Part shown: piece by piece, positions 53,943-62,800 of the stretch | How positions within the stretch are numbered: position 1 is the first letter of the stretch | Layout of the letters: each line of letters opens with the position of its first letter | Assembly (NCBI RefSeq): GCF_900104065.1 | Contig: NZ_FNLC01000007.1 | Span: forward strand, 1 to 64,000 | Length of the DNA stretch: 64,000 nt | Direction of reading: 5' to 3' | Source: Natronobacterium texcoconense | GTDB taxonomy: Archaea > Halobacteriota > Halobacteria > Halobacteriales > Natrialbaceae | Position numbers and translations under genes: made by a program | The notes under the pieces: generated by a model | Database searches by the model: none | What the model saw: the letters and a program-made list of their open reading frames with translations, nothing else | What the model was told of the DNA's origin: nothing

Positions 53943-54030
53943 ATCCGACTGTCTCTACGACGAGACGTTTTCATTCGGCCGAAGTGTAGATAGGATAAGG
54001 TGTTTATCGTTTGGGATCATTTTGTTATGT

Positions 54031-54597
54031 ATGAACCGACGGCAATTTCTTGCGAGTGCAACCATTGTCTGTCTCAGTGGCTGTCAAAGCATATTGGCCA
54101 GTGGCGAAATCTCACCCAGCCGTGAACCGGAAACGGTACCCTCCCCACTCAATTGTGATGACAACGAATTTGATAGACTCTCAAACCGAGGGCCAGGAGA
54201 GGTAGGTGATGCTGGACCCTTTTCACTACGCATAAATGATACCTCTTTTAGATACGGTGACACTGCAAAGATAACTCTCAGAAATACATCTCTCACTTCA
54301 GAATACACCGCGACTCGAGATCATTACAATATTCTTGTTTACACAGACGCCGGATGGGAGGAAGTGCGTGGTATAACCGAAGGGTATATGGACTATACGG
54401 ATGTCGAACGTAGTCATAGACCTGGTAACGTATACGAATGGACGCTCGAATTAACTGATAACGGACTTGTTGATGATAATGCCGAACTCGAAGTTTGTCC
54501 CGCCCTTCAACCTGGACGATATCGATTTGTATATTTTGGCGTAACTGATTCGATCGCTGTCGAATTTGATCTCCACCGCGACGAGGATTCAGGATAA
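54031..54597 (+). CDS. AT-rich Tat lipoprotein with Ig-like domain
   Basis: A 188-residue protein. The signal MNRRQFLASATIVCLSGC is a Tat lipoprotein signal with the lipidated cysteine at 18. The mature part has a beta-rich pattern (FRYGDTAKITLRNTSLT, YEWTLELTDNGLVDD, LQPGRYRFVYFGV) like bacterial immunoglobulin-type extracellular domains. Base composition is clearly lower in GC than the flanking genes, suggesting recent acquisition. Function unknown. Confidence 0.8.
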   Translation: MNRRQFLASATIVCLSGCQSILASGEISPSREPETVPSPLNCDDNEFDRLSNRGPGEVGDAGPFSLRINDTSFRYGDTAKITLRNTSLTSEYTATRDHYNILVYTDAGWEEVRGITEGYMDYTDVERSHRPGNVYEWTLELTDNGLVDDNAELEVCPALQPGRYRFVYFGVTDSIAVEFDLHRDEDSG

Positions 54598-54959
54598 CAT
54601 GGTTTCATTATCTGGATTGCTATCGTCCAGCGAAGTCAGTACCGTTAATCTGACCAATGACGACGCGCTCGTACCATACTAGTTCTGGGTTCGAGCCAGT
54701 CGGCAACTGGCAGCGATAGACGGGTTCGATTCTCTATGTCGCGCAATTTGCGTGCGATTTCGACCAGCGATAGTTCGTATTCGTCGACCTAATCAGCAGC
54801 CAACTGGCAGACGCGGTCGGCACGACGACCAGGGTCGACGACGCAGCGAACCACGCTGCACTCGGGGAGTGCCTTGCTTACGATCCGACCGCCTTCGGGA
54901 GGTCAACCGTGCATCGCCGTCGTTGGCCGACTTCCGATAAAAGAACAGTCCTTCTTCAA
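54598..54959. other. 362-base region with gene remnants, no intact gene
   Basis: The left part is AT-rich. The right part contains a degraded minus-strand coding segment described separately. No intact frame, RNA gene or repeat copy was found. Confidence 0.6.
54672..54890 (-). pseudogene. Degraded antitoxin-like (DUF433-type?) gene fragment
   Basis: One minus-strand frame reads GRIVSKALPECSVVRCVVDP, then RRADRVCQLAAD, a stop (TAG at 54789-54791), then VDEYELSLVEIARKLRDIE. The last part looks like the helix-turn-helix half of DUF433-type antitoxins. No start codon is present and the frame is interrupted, so it is not functional. It lies beside the VapBC pair, as expected in a decaying toxin-antitoxin cluster. 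Family assignment is tentative. Confidence 0.45.
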
Positions 54960-55397
54960 TTACGACGAAACGGTTCTCGGATCGATTCGATCGACGACTC
55001 CATCGAAGTCGTCGTCGAAACTGAGGACTGCGTCTATCCCCTCGTTCTCGACGAGTGTGATGAGACTCGCATCCGTAAAACTCAGTTCGTGATCGTCGTA
55101 CCGTTCGAACGTCTCGATCATTTTTTCGAATCGGTCACTGGTGATGAATAGTAGTTCGATTCCGTCCGGAAACGAACCACGACCTGCGATACGGTCCCCG
55201 ATGAGACGGGCTTCGCGATGGCTCTCGGTTCGCATCCGTGCGAGCGTTACGGCTTCGTCGTACACGTAATCAGTCGTGTACAGTGCTCCGAATTCGCCGT
55301 CGAACGCGGCAGTTAGCGCTCGAGTCGCTGCACCGTGATGTTCGTCACGTTCGTTCTGTGCCGCAACAAAGACACCCGTATCGATGAGGACGCTCAT
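54960..55397 (-). CDS. vapC: PIN-domain toxin VapC
   Basis: A 145-residue PIN ribonuclease. The acidic metal-binding residues are in place: D6 (VLIDTGVF), E48 (YDEAV), D109 (SFTDASL) and D128-D130 (SFDDDFD). VapC toxins cut tRNA or rRNA when released from their antitoxin. The gene overlaps the end of the antitoxin gene by 4 bases, the standard coupled arrangement. Confidence 0.93.
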   Translation of the reverse strand: MSVLIDTGVFVAAQNERDEHHGAATRALTAAFDGEFGALYTTDYVYDEAVTLARMRTESHREARLIGDRIAGRGSFPDGIELLFITSDRFEKMIETFERYDDHELSFTDASLITLVENEGIDAVLSFDDDFDGVVDRIDPRTVSS

Positions 55398-55672
55398 TTC
55401 CCGTACAGCACGTCGTCGATTTCGCCCTCGCTCGTTTCGACTCCCCAGTCGGAACTCCCTGACAACCAGCGCTCGATCTCGTTCTCCGACAACGGTTCGA
55501 ACTCGTCGCGGAACGAGTCGATCAATTCGTCTTTCGACCCGTAGCTGTCCGTTACGATCCGCTCGAGGAGTTCCTGTTGAGTCACGTTTTTCCCAGTCTC
55601 GAGTCTGATCTCGGCCTGTAACTCCTCGAGTTGGGATTTCGTTGCGTCCGTCACCTTGACCGAGGTGCTCAT
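55394..55672 (-). CDS. vapB: VapB-type antitoxin
   Basis: A 92-residue protein. The N-terminal MSTSVKVTDATKSQLEELQ is a ribbon-helix-helix-like DNA-binding segment. The acidic C-terminus (SSDWGVETSEGEIDDVLYGK) would wrap the toxin. The start at 55672 was chosen because family members begin just before the first strand. It is translated immediately before vapC and probably represses its own promoter, near the TAGTAGAGTG/CACTCTACTA complement at 55677-55690. Confidence 0.88.
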   Translation of the reverse strand: MSTSVKVTDATKSQLEELQAEIRLETGKNVTQQELLERIVTDSYGSKDELIDSFRDEFEPLSENEIERWLSGSSDWGVETSEGEIDDVLYGK

Positions 55673-55810
55673 ATCGCTAGTAGAGTGTTCTACTCGGAAA
55701 ATAGTTCCGCTAGTTCTGGTATCTCGCATCGTCGAGCCTGGTTCAACTCAGCTCAAATCATTGTTTAAGTACCCGGACACTCTTTTGATCTCGCGTCCCA
55801 GGTTCCGAGC

Positions 55811-56914
55811 ATGGATCTCGCCGGCCGACTCGTGCAGCGTCTCCGCGACGAACCCGACGACCCGACCGTCGTCGGATTAGAGGGCGAGGATGCAGACCAG
55901 TTGTTCGACGCGCTCGGCTCCGAGACCTCTCGCGCCGTTCTCCAGGCCTGCTACGAGGAGGGCCGAACTCGATCGGAACTGGCCGAGGAACTCGAGACGA
56001 GCGTCCAGAACGTCGGCTACCACGTCGACAAACTCGAGTCCGCGGACCTGCTCGAGGCGGTCGAGACCCGATACGGCGAGAACGGCCGGGAGGTGACTGT
56101 CTACGAGCCGTCGAAGCGTGCGGTCGTGGTCGCGGCGGGAGAACCCGGTCTGGTGGATCGGCTGGCGGAGGCTGTCGATCGGCTGTTTGCGCCGATCGTG
56201 CTCGCAGGGCTGTTCGCGATGGTCGTCGCCGTCGTCGATCGCGGTCCCGAACGGATCGGGATGCTCGGCGACGACGCCGCGCGGACCGAAGTGATGGCGG
56301 CGACCTCTGGAACGGCAGCCGCGGTCGCGACTTTCCTCGTCGGCGTGCTCGTCGTCTTGGCAGCCGATCGCGTCGGCGTCTTCGACCGGCTCGCCGACGA
56401 CCGCCGTACCGGGCGGGTACGGCTGCTCCTCGGTCGCAGTAGTGAATCGACGCGCCGGTACGCCGTCTCGATCCTCGTCGGTGGTCTCGTGACCTTCCTC
56501 GCGCTCGACCTCGTGGCCGCCGGGACGGGTCACAGACTGTCGCTCGCGGCCTGGCTGCTCGTGCAACTGGTGATCCCGCTCGGCGTCGTCGCTGCTGGCG
56601 TGATTGCCTACGCGAACGATGGGCTGGCCGTGAGCTGGGCGGCCGCGAGCGCTCCGTTCGTCGGCATCTGGGGCTACCTCGTCGCGGGCGAGTTCACCCG
56701 CGGCGGGATCGATCCGATCCTGTTCGCCCTTGGCCCTGTCGCCGTCGCCATCGTCGCCGCGCCGCTCGGCTCGATCGCGTATCTCGTCGGGCGCACCGTT
56801 GCTTCGTGGCGAGGGATTGGAGAACCGCTCTCGAGGCGAACTATCGCACTGCTCGTGGCACATCCGCTGTTTGTGGTCGTGATCGTCGCGGGCTGGCTTC
56901 GGCTGGTGGGGTGA
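55811..56914 (+). CDS. Membrane-anchored ArsR-type winged-helix regulator
   Basis: A 367-residue protein. Residues 25-105 form an ArsR-like winged helix (FDALGSETSRAVLQACYEEG, ELAEELETSVQNVGYHVDKL). The remainder has seven or eight helices. A DNA-binding domain on a membrane protein suggests signal-dependent regulation. It is followed 2 bases later by another membrane protein gene, so both may act together. Confidence 0.86.
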   Translation: MDLAGRLVQRLRDEPDDPTVVGLEGEDADQLFDALGSETSRAVLQACYEEGRTRSELAEELETSVQNVGYHVDKLESADLLEAVETRYGENGREVTVYEPSKRAVVVAAGEPGLVDRLAEAVDRLFAPIVLAGLFAMVVAVVDRGPERIGMLGDDAARTEVMAATSGTAAAVATFLVGVLVVLAADRVGVFDRLADDRRTGRVRLLLGRSSESTRRYAVSILVGGLVTFLALDLVAAGTGHRLSLAAWLLVQLVIPLGVVAAGVIAYANDGLAVSWAAASAPFVGIWGYLVAGEFTRGGIDPILFALGPVAVAIVAAPLGSIAYLVGRTVASWRGIGEPLSRRTIALLVAHPLFVVVIVAGWLRLVG

Positions 56915-56916
56915 AT

Positions 56917-57777
56917 ATGTCCAAACGGTCTCCCTCCGACGTCGATTTCGATGCCCTCCTTCGAGCCGGATTCACGGGTGCCGTGGGACTTCCGCTCGTC
57001 GTCGCCGCCGTCTTCGTTGCTCTTCCCGAACCGTCGGCGATTCCGTGGTGGCGATCGTTCGACGCCGGACTGTGGGCCAGATTTGTCGGCCTCTTCGGGC
57101 TCGTCGGTGTGATTCTTGGTGTCGCGTGGACACTCGAGTGCCGGATCGCCTTCGCTCTCGGGCTCGTCGCTCTAGTCGGTGCTGTAGCGTGGCCGCCCCT
57201 CGGGTTCGGCGAGTTGCCAAACGTTGTCTCGACGCTCGTCGGCACCGCCGTCGTCGGACTCCCGACACTCGTACTCGCGGTTCCGCTCGAGTACGCCGCC
57301 CGACGGAGCGACCGCCGGCTTCGGCCGACTCGAGTCGAGGCGGTCGCGCTCGTAGTCGGCCTCGTTCACCTGCTGGTGGTCAACTGGCTGACGGCCACGC
57401 TCGAGAACCGCCTCTTCCTGCCCCGGCCGAGCGAACTCGCTCACGCCGATCCAGCGGGACTTGTAGCGCTGACGGTCATCGCAGGCGGGCTGATCCTGCT
57501 CGGCGCGGTCCCGGTCGTCCTCGCCTGGCGGCTCCGACTCGTCACACCGGCCGGGTTCGTCCTCGTCGCGTTCGGCTGGGCGACCTACCGGACGTGGCAA
57601 CTCTCCCTCGAGACGTTGCCGCCGGCGGGACCCGGATTCGGACTCGTCCCGACGCCGCTGACGCTGTACCTCTGGGGCGGCTCGCTCCTGCTGGTTGGAG
57701 CCGTTCTGATCGGCGGCCTCGAGTACCTGTTCCACCGGAAACGAGGGGCTGGATCGCTACCGCCTCTCGAGAACTGA
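56917..57777 (+). CDS. Polytopic membrane protein, partner of winged-helix regulator
   Basis: A 286-residue protein with about eight helices and few charged loops; no family was recognised. The start ATG lies 2 bases after the TGA of the winged-helix gene, pointing to one transcript. A sensory or stabilising role alongside that regulator is conjecture. Confidence 0.78.
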   Translation: MSKRSPSDVDFDALLRAGFTGAVGLPLVVAAVFVALPEPSAIPWWRSFDAGLWARFVGLFGLVGVILGVAWTLECRIAFALGLVALVGAVAWPPLGFGELPNVVSTLVGTAVVGLPTLVLAVPLEYAARRSDRRLRPTRVEAVALVVGLVHLLVVNWLTATLENRLFLPRPSELAHADPAGLVALTVIAGGLILLGAVPVVLAWRLRLVTPAGFVLVAFGWATYRTWQLSLETLPPAGPGFGLVPTPLTLYLWGGSLLLVGAVLIGGLEYLFHRKRGAGSLPPLEN

Positions 57778-57814
57778 CCGTACGCTTACGGTCACTGAAC
57801 GGGAACGTTCGACC

Positions 57815-58252
57815 ATGGTACGACTCCTGTTCGGACTACTCGGAGTGGTGATTGCACTGTTCCCGGACGGCGTACGCGAAACCTACGAAGAAGTTGCGTT
57901 CGAGAACTCTGACGACGCGACGCCGAAACCGTGGCTCGTCTCCGGTATCCGGGCGGAGGGAATCCTCTACGCGCTGGCGAGCGCTGCTGGCGGGAAGAGC
58001 TACGCCTGGCTGTTGAACGTCGCGGGTCTCGCCGGCGGTCTCGCGGCGCTGTTCCCGAAGCAGTACCTCGAGACGGGCGTGGAGGTCGCCTACGAGGACG
58101 CGGACACACTCGAGTGGCGTGACGGGGTCGTCACTGCGGTCCGGGGAATCGGCACGCTCCTGGTACTGCTCGCGCTCGTCGGGGTCCGGAATCGGCGGAA
58201 AGCCACGTCGGAAACGGAAGAGGCGGACGCGGCGAGCGAATCTGCCGAGTGA
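57815..58252 (+). CDS. Small haloarchaeal membrane protein
   Basis: A 145-residue protein with an N-terminal helix (MVRLLFGLLGVVIALFPD), a second region near 65-82 and a third near 110-123, then an acidic tail. The repeated pattern FPDGVRETYEEVAFEN and FPKQYLETGVEVAYED indicates two internal homologous halves. No known family. It is downstream of the regulator pair, 37 bases away. Confidence 0.78.
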   Translation: MVRLLFGLLGVVIALFPDGVRETYEEVAFENSDDATPKPWLVSGIRAEGILYALASAAGGKSYAWLLNVAGLAGGLAALFPKQYLETGVEVAYEDADTLEWRDGVVTAVRGIGTLLVLLALVGVRNRRKATSETEEADAASESAE

Positions 58253-58269
58253 CGTCCACCTCGTTGTCG

Positions 58270-58349
58270 GACGGACCGCTGTAAGTCATTGCCGGCACGA
58301 CCGCGATCCGTCAGCGGTTGTGCGGATAAATCGGCACAGCAGACCGTAT
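58270..58349. repeat. 80-bp palindromic intergenic element, copy 2 (diverged)
   Basis: GGACGGACCGCTGTAAGTCATT, in the left arm, matches the arm of the element at 28508-28588 (read on the other strand). The right arm (GCGG..GTGCGG...AGACCGTAT) has drifted but is still partly complementary. Its right edge abuts the TGA stop of leuS (58349-58351), as copy 1 abuts the stop of its neighbour. Confidence 0.65.
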
Positions 58350-61000
58350 CAGTCCTCGATCTCGATCGCCGGCCGACCAGGTTCGGCGTTTTTCAGCACG
58401 CTCTCGTCGACCTCGTCGGCCTCGACGACTCGAACGTCGGCCTCGAACTCGCGCTCGAGCAGCCACGCGGCCGATTCGAGCGCCGTGTACTCCTCGTCGG
58501 GGCCGAGCGTTCGCTCGAGGGCCTCGCGCTCGACCTGCAGGTCTTGGCCGTAGTCGGCCGCTGCGTCGCCCTGTTCGCGGATGTGTGACTCCTGCATGAG
58601 TTCGCCGATCAAGTTGTCGGCGTCGCTCTCGATCGCGATCTCGAGGGCGTCGTACTTCCACTCCGGGGAGACGACGACGTCGATCGCCTTCGGATCCTCG
58701 ATGCCGGCGACCTCGACGATGTCGCGGACGTCCTCGCGAGTGTTCTCGACGAGTTGGCGGCGTTTCCGGACGTGGCCGCGGTCGACCTCGGCCTCTGGCC
58801 ACGGGGCGTCGACGACGAAGCCGTCGTTGCCCAGTTCGTTCCACAGCTCTTCGGCGAGGTGGGGGGCGACGGGAGCCAGCAGCCGGACGACCGCGGACAG
58901 GCCGCGCTCGTAGGTGTCGGCGTGGGGTTCGGTGTAGTCGGCGTACTGTCGCAGCGTCCGCGTCAGGTCCTGGGTTTCCCGCAGCGCCTTGTTGAAGGTG
59001 AGGTCGTCGTACTCCGCGTCGGCGATGGCGATCGTCGCGTCGATTTCGGCATCGACGTAGCTGGCGACGGCGTCGTTTGCGCCGTCCGGCCCGTTCGTGG
59101 TGTACTCTTCGACCATCTCCTTCAGCCGCGCGAGGAAGGCGTTCGTCGAACGGACGCCCTCCTCGCTCCAGTCGAAGTCGCGCTCGGGCTGGGCGGCCTG
59201 CATCATGAAGAGCCGGGCGGTGTCGGCACCGTACTCCTCGACGATCCGCTGGGGTGAGACGACGTTCCCCTTCGACTTCGACATCTTCTCGCCCTCTAGC
59301 TGGACCATTCCCTGGGCCAGCAGGTTCGTGAACGGCTCGCGGTGTTCCAAGCCCTCGTGGTCGGCCAACACCTTCGTGAAGAACCTCGAATACAGCAGGT
59401 GCATTACGGCGTGCTCGATGCCGCCGACGTACTGGTCGACCGGCATCCAGTCGTTCGCACGCTCGAGGTCGAATGGGGTCTCCTCGAGTCCGGGCGAGAC
59501 GTACCGCAGGAAGTACCACGAGGAGTCGACGAAGGTGTCCATCGTGTCCGTTTCGCGCGTGGCATCGCCACCACACTCGGGGCAGGTCGTCTGCTTCCAC
59601 TCCTCGGCGGCGTCCAGCGGATTCCCGGTGGTGTTGATGAACTCCGGCAGTTCGACGGGCAGGTCCTCTTCGGGTACCAGCACGGCCCCACAGTCGTCGT
59701 GACAGTGGACGACTGGGATCGGGGTTCCCCAGTAGCGCTGGCGGGAGATCCCCCAGTCGCGAAGCTGGTACTGTTTCGCGTGCTCGGCGCTCTCTATGTC
59801 CTCCGTCAGGCGCTCGCGGGCCGTTTCGCTGTCCAATCCGGAGTAGTCGCCCGAATTCACGAGCACGCCGTCGTCGGTGAACGCCTCCTCGCTCACGTCC
59901 GGCGCTTCGGGTTCTTCGCCCTCCTCGGGTTCGGGCGCGATGACAGGCACGATCTCCTCACCCATCTTCTCGGCGAAGGCGTGGTCGCGCTCGTCGTGGC
60001 CGGGGACGGCCATCAGCGCGCCCGTCCCGACGTCCGAGAGAACGAAGTCGGCGACGTAGACCGGGATCTCCTCGCCCGTGGCGGGGTTGGTCGCGGTCAG
60101 ATCGGTTGCGACACCGTTGGGTTCGTCACCCTCCGGATCAGCCTCGTGTTCGATGAAGTGGCGGACGTCCTCGTCTTCCTCGGCGAGTTCCTCGCTGATC
60201 GGGTGGTCCGGTGCGAGCGCGAAGAACGTCGCGCCGTAGATGGTGTCGACGCGCGTCGTAAAGGCTCGAACGGGGCCGTGCCCTTCGACCTCGAAGTCCA
60301 GTTCCGTCCCGTACTGCCGGCCGATCCAGTTGCGCTGCATCTGGCGCACCGAGTTCGGCCACCCCTCGAGGTCGTCGATGTCCTCGAGCAGTTCGTCTGC
60401 GTACTCGGTGATCTTCAGGAACCACTGCTCGAGTTCGCGCTGTTCGACGGGGGTGTCACAGCGCCAGCAGAGTTCCGCCTCGCCTTCGACCTGCTCGTCG
60501 GCGAGGACGGTCTCGCACTCGGGACACCAGTTGACCTCGGCGTCGCGGCGTTCGACGAGGTCTTCGTCGTGGAACCGAGAGAAGAGCCACTGGTTCCACT
60601 GGTAATACTCGGGCGTGCAGGTGGCGACCTCGCGGTCCCAGTCGTACCCGAATCCCATCGCGTCCATCTGGTCGCGCATCGTGTCGATGCAGTCGAACGT
60701 CCAGTCTCGCGGGTTGGTGTCGCGGTCCTTAGCTGCGTTCTCGGCGGGGAGTCCGAAGGCGTCCCACCCCATCGGGTGGAGGACGTCGTCGCCCTGCATG
60801 CGTCGATACCGGGCGTAGGCATCCGTGATCGTGTAGTTGCGGACGTGGCCCATGTGGAGCTTGCCCGACGGGTACGGATACATCCCGAGGACGTACGTCG
60901 GGTCCTCGACGTCGTCGGGCGTTCGATAGGCGTCCGCGTCGTCCCACGCCTCTTGCCAGCGCCGCTCGACTGCCGCGTGGTCGTAACCGGCGTCACTCAT
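58349..61000 (-). CDS. leuS: Leucyl-tRNA synthetase
   Basis: An 883-residue class I synthetase. The HIGH-type motif is GKLHMGHVRN (46-55) and KMSKSKGN starts at K572. The editing domain is inserted between them, and a zinc-type segment has CPEC and CRWC-like clusters (NWCPECETVL and LCWRCDTP). The overall pattern (bacterial-type insertion order, anticodon-binding domain at the end) matches the LeuS form found in haloarchaea. The start at MSDAGYDHA is the family's usual N-terminus. Confidence 0.96.
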   Translation of the reverse strand: MSDAGYDHAAVERRWQEAWDDADAYRTPDDVEDPTYVLGMYPYPSGKLHMGHVRNYTITDAYARYRRMQGDDVLHPMGWDAFGLPAENAAKDRDTNPRDWTFDCIDTMRDQMDAMGFGYDWDREVATCTPEYYQWNQWLFSRFHDEDLVERRDAEVNWCPECETVLADEQVEGEAELCWRCDTPVEQRELEQWFLKITEYADELLEDIDDLEGWPNSVRQMQRNWIGRQYGTELDFEVEGHGPVRAFTTRVDTIYGATFFALAPDHPISEELAEEDEDVRHFIEHEADPEGDEPNGVATDLTATNPATGEEIPVYVADFVLSDVGTGALMAVPGHDERDHAFAEKMGEEIVPVIAPEPEEGEEPEAPDVSEEAFTDDGVLVNSGDYSGLDSETARERLTEDIESAEHAKQYQLRDWGISRQRYWGTPIPVVHCHDDCGAVLVPEEDLPVELPEFINTTGNPLDAAEEWKQTTCPECGGDATRETDTMDTFVDSSWYFLRYVSPGLEETPFDLERANDWMPVDQYVGGIEHAVMHLLYSRFFTKVLADHEGLEHREPFTNLLAQGMVQLEGEKMSKSKGNVVSPQRIVEEYGADTARLFMMQAAQPERDFDWSEEGVRSTNAFLARLKEMVEEYTTNGPDGANDAVASYVDAEIDATIAIADAEYDDLTFNKALRETQDLTRTLRQYADYTEPHADTYERGLSAVVRLLAPVAPHLAEELWNELGNDGFVVDAPWPEAEVDRGHVRKRRQLVENTREDVRDIVEVAGIEDPKAIDVVVSPEWKYDALEIAIESDADNLIGELMQESHIREQGDAAADYGQDLQVEREALERTLGPDEEYTALESAAWLLEREFEADVRVVEADEVDESVLKNAEPGRPAIEIED

Positions 61001-61114
61001 TTGTATACGTGTGGACGCGACGGCGTCGTATAGCTTTCCATCCAGTGGCCGTTGCTGGCCACTTCGCGGTACATCGCACTCGATTCCGTTCTCGAGAACC
61101 GCAAAACAGTCGGA

Positions 61115-61534
61115 TTACTCGATGTCGATCGCTTTCGACTCGTCGCTCTCCTCGACTTTCGGCAGTCGAACCGTGAGCACGCCGTTCTCGTAGCCCGCCG
61201 AAACCTCCTCTTCCTCGACCGGTTCGGGCAGGCGAATCCGGCGACTGGCCGTCTTGCGCGTCCGCTCGCGACGGATGTACTCGCCCTCGGCGAACTCGAG
61301 GTCGTCCTCGCGGCTCGCGTCGAGACGCAGGGTGCCCTCCGAGAGCGTCAGGTCGATGTCGTCGGTCTCGTAGCCCGGCAGGTCGGCGGTGACGACGTAC
61401 TCCTCGTCGGTGTCGGCGACGTCGACCGGGACCGACCCCGGGACCTGCAGGCCGCCGCCGGTCATCCCCTCCTCGACCTGTCGGCTGACGCGGTCGAGCA
61501 TCTCCTCGATTTCGTCGAACGGGTTGCGTCGCAT
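61115..61534 (-). CDS. Small heat-shock protein Hsp20
   Basis: A 139-residue alpha-crystallin-domain chaperone. The core runs from VPVDVADTDEEYVVTADLPG to YENGVLTVRLPKVEES, with the conserved A.(x)nGVL.(V/I)..PK ending. The N-terminal arm MRRNPFDEIEEMLDRVSRQ is typical of archaeal members. It holds unfolding proteins during stress. Confidence 0.94.
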   Translation of the reverse strand: MRRNPFDEIEEMLDRVSRQVEEGMTGGGLQVPGSVPVDVADTDEEYVVTADLPGYETDDIDLTLSEGTLRLDASREDDLEFAEGEYIRRERTRKTASRRIRLPEPVEEEEVSAGYENGVLTVRLPKVEESDESKAIDIE

Positions 61535-61591
61535 ACACGACCGTACGCTCTCGAGTGGGATAAATCTGCCCGCGCCAGAAGGACAGAACCG

Positions 61592-62062
61592 TTATTCGGG
61601 AAGCGTCACGATCCCCTCGTCCATCGCCTCGAGCAACACGTCCCGGGCGTGGCCGTCGGGATCGACGTCCTCGTAGACTGCCTCGACCTCGCCGTCGGCG
61701 AGGAAAAAGGTCGTTCGCTCGGTCGGTGCGGGCCCCGCGTCGGTCTCGCGTTTCTCGACGTCGAAGGCGTCCGCGATCTCCTCGTCGGGATCGGCCAGCA
61801 GGTCGAACTCGAGTCCCTCCTGCTCGCAGAAGTCCTGGTGGGAGTCGACGTCGTCGGTCGAGACGCCGTAGATTGCGACGCCGGCGTCGCGGTAGGTCTC
61901 GCGTTCGCGCTGGAACTGGTTCGCCTCGATCGTACAGCCCGGCGTGTCGTCACGCGGGTAGAAGTAGAGCACGGTCGGCTCCTCGAACTCGAGCGTGATC
62001 GTCTCGCCGTCCTGGTTCCGTGCGGTGACCGTCGGTGCGTTCGCACCCTCCTCGAGTGTCAT
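61592..62062 (-). CDS. Bcp/PrxQ-type peroxiredoxin
   Basis: A 156-residue thioredoxin-dependent peroxidase. The peroxidatic Cys43 is in YPRDDTPGCTIEANQF. The nearby resolving cysteine of many Bcp proteins (five residues later) is absent, but C79 in QDFCEQE could serve. It reduces organic hydroperoxides. This intact enzyme contrasts with the cysteine-free relative at 48544. Confidence 0.93.
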   Translation of the reverse strand: MTLEEGANAPTVTARNQDGETITLEFEEPTVLYFYPRDDTPGCTIEANQFQRERETYRDAGVAIYGVSTDDVDSHQDFCEQEGLEFDLLADPDEEIADAFDVEKRETDAGPAPTERTTFFLADGEVEAVYEDVDPDGHARDVLLEAMDEGIVTLPE

Positions 62063-62117
62063 GAGTGACCGTACTGCGAACGCGCGGAAACGGCTTTCGG
62101 TGCGACCGCGACGGGAT

Positions 62118-62510
62118 TCACGTTCTGGCCCACTCGAGCGCCTCTTCGAGGTCGTCGAAGCTCTCGATTGTGGCCCCGTCGACGTCGATCTGAGATTTCA
62201 CCGCCATCGCCGTGATGCCACTCGAGACGAAGCCGATCTTCTCGACGCCGGTGTACTCGCCGTTGGCGGACCACTCTTTACCCATGTACTCCTGGGTCTC
62301 TTTGGGAAGGTTCGTCGCGTCGCCGAAGACGGCGAGGGTCGCTTCGACGTCGCGTTTGCTCCCACGCTCCCGGTAGTGCTCGCTGGCTGCCTCGAGGTCC
62401 TCGTCGGCGAACCCCTGCCAGCCTTTCATGAACCAGACCCCGACGCTGCCGCGTTTTTCGAAGTCCCATCCGTACTGTTCCGGATTCGGCACGTTGTCCG
62501 TTGTTGCCAT
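62118..62510 (-). CDS. SpoIIAA-like (STAS-related) haloarchaeal protein
   Basis: A 130-residue protein. The segment EKIGFVSSGITAMAVKSQID followed by ESFDDLEEALEWART suggests the SpoIIAA-like fold of small membrane-edge or regulatory proteins; the assignment is tentative. TTTTAAAA at 62533-62540 lies 23 to 30 bases upstream of the ATG, a good leaderless promoter. Confidence 0.7.
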   Translation of the reverse strand: MATTDNVPNPEQYGWDFEKRGSVGVWFMKGWQGFADEDLEAASEHYRERGSKRDVEATLAVFGDATNLPKETQEYMGKEWSANGEYTGVEKIGFVSSGITAMAVKSQIDVDGATIESFDDLEEALEWART

Positions 62511-62532
62511 TATACTGCAACAGCGGTCGCGG

Positions 62533-62540
62533 TTTTAAAA
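62533..62540 (-). promoter_or_regulatory. TATA element of the SpoIIAA-like gene
   Basis: TTTTAAAA is positioned 23 to 30 bases before the start codon at 62510 (minus strand), the canonical spacing for leaderless archaeal transcripts. Confidence 0.6.
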
Positions 62541-62629
62541 GTAATCTTGCTAACTGTGTTTGGTCGAACCGTCGCAGTCGGAAGGGACGAACCGAATTCG
62601 GCGCGTGTAGACCGTTACTCGACGTGTTT

Positions 62630-62800
62630 TCGTATCGTACGACTCCATCCGTCGCACCGACCGTTCTCGACCAGGTTTTCGATATCCTCGATGTAACCGT
62701 CTCGCCGCCTGATCTCGTGGGATGACCGTCGATATGCCCTCGCCTGTCTCGAGTACCATACGCGTGGTAGTGACTCGGCGACGACCTTGACTGGAGAATG
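62630..62800 (-). pseudogene. C-terminal gene remnant related to the window-end gene
   Basis: One minus frame reads RRRDGYIEDIENLVENGRC and then SRTIRKHVE before a stop (TAA at about 62615-62617). The neighbouring frame reads RRMESYDTK. The DNA around 62615-62655 resembles the end of the partial gene at 63957-64000 (RRLGSYDTEHVVE), with a small deletion that changes frame. No start is visible. It is probably a decayed copy; the extent is approximate. Confidence 0.35.

Noticed and set aside
54676-54740. Possible fifth copy of the 88-bp repeat, beginning ACTAGTTCTGGGTTCGAGCC
   Set aside because: Only the CTAG and a few bases agree. The terminal TACCGTTCC and the 14-base loop layout are missing.
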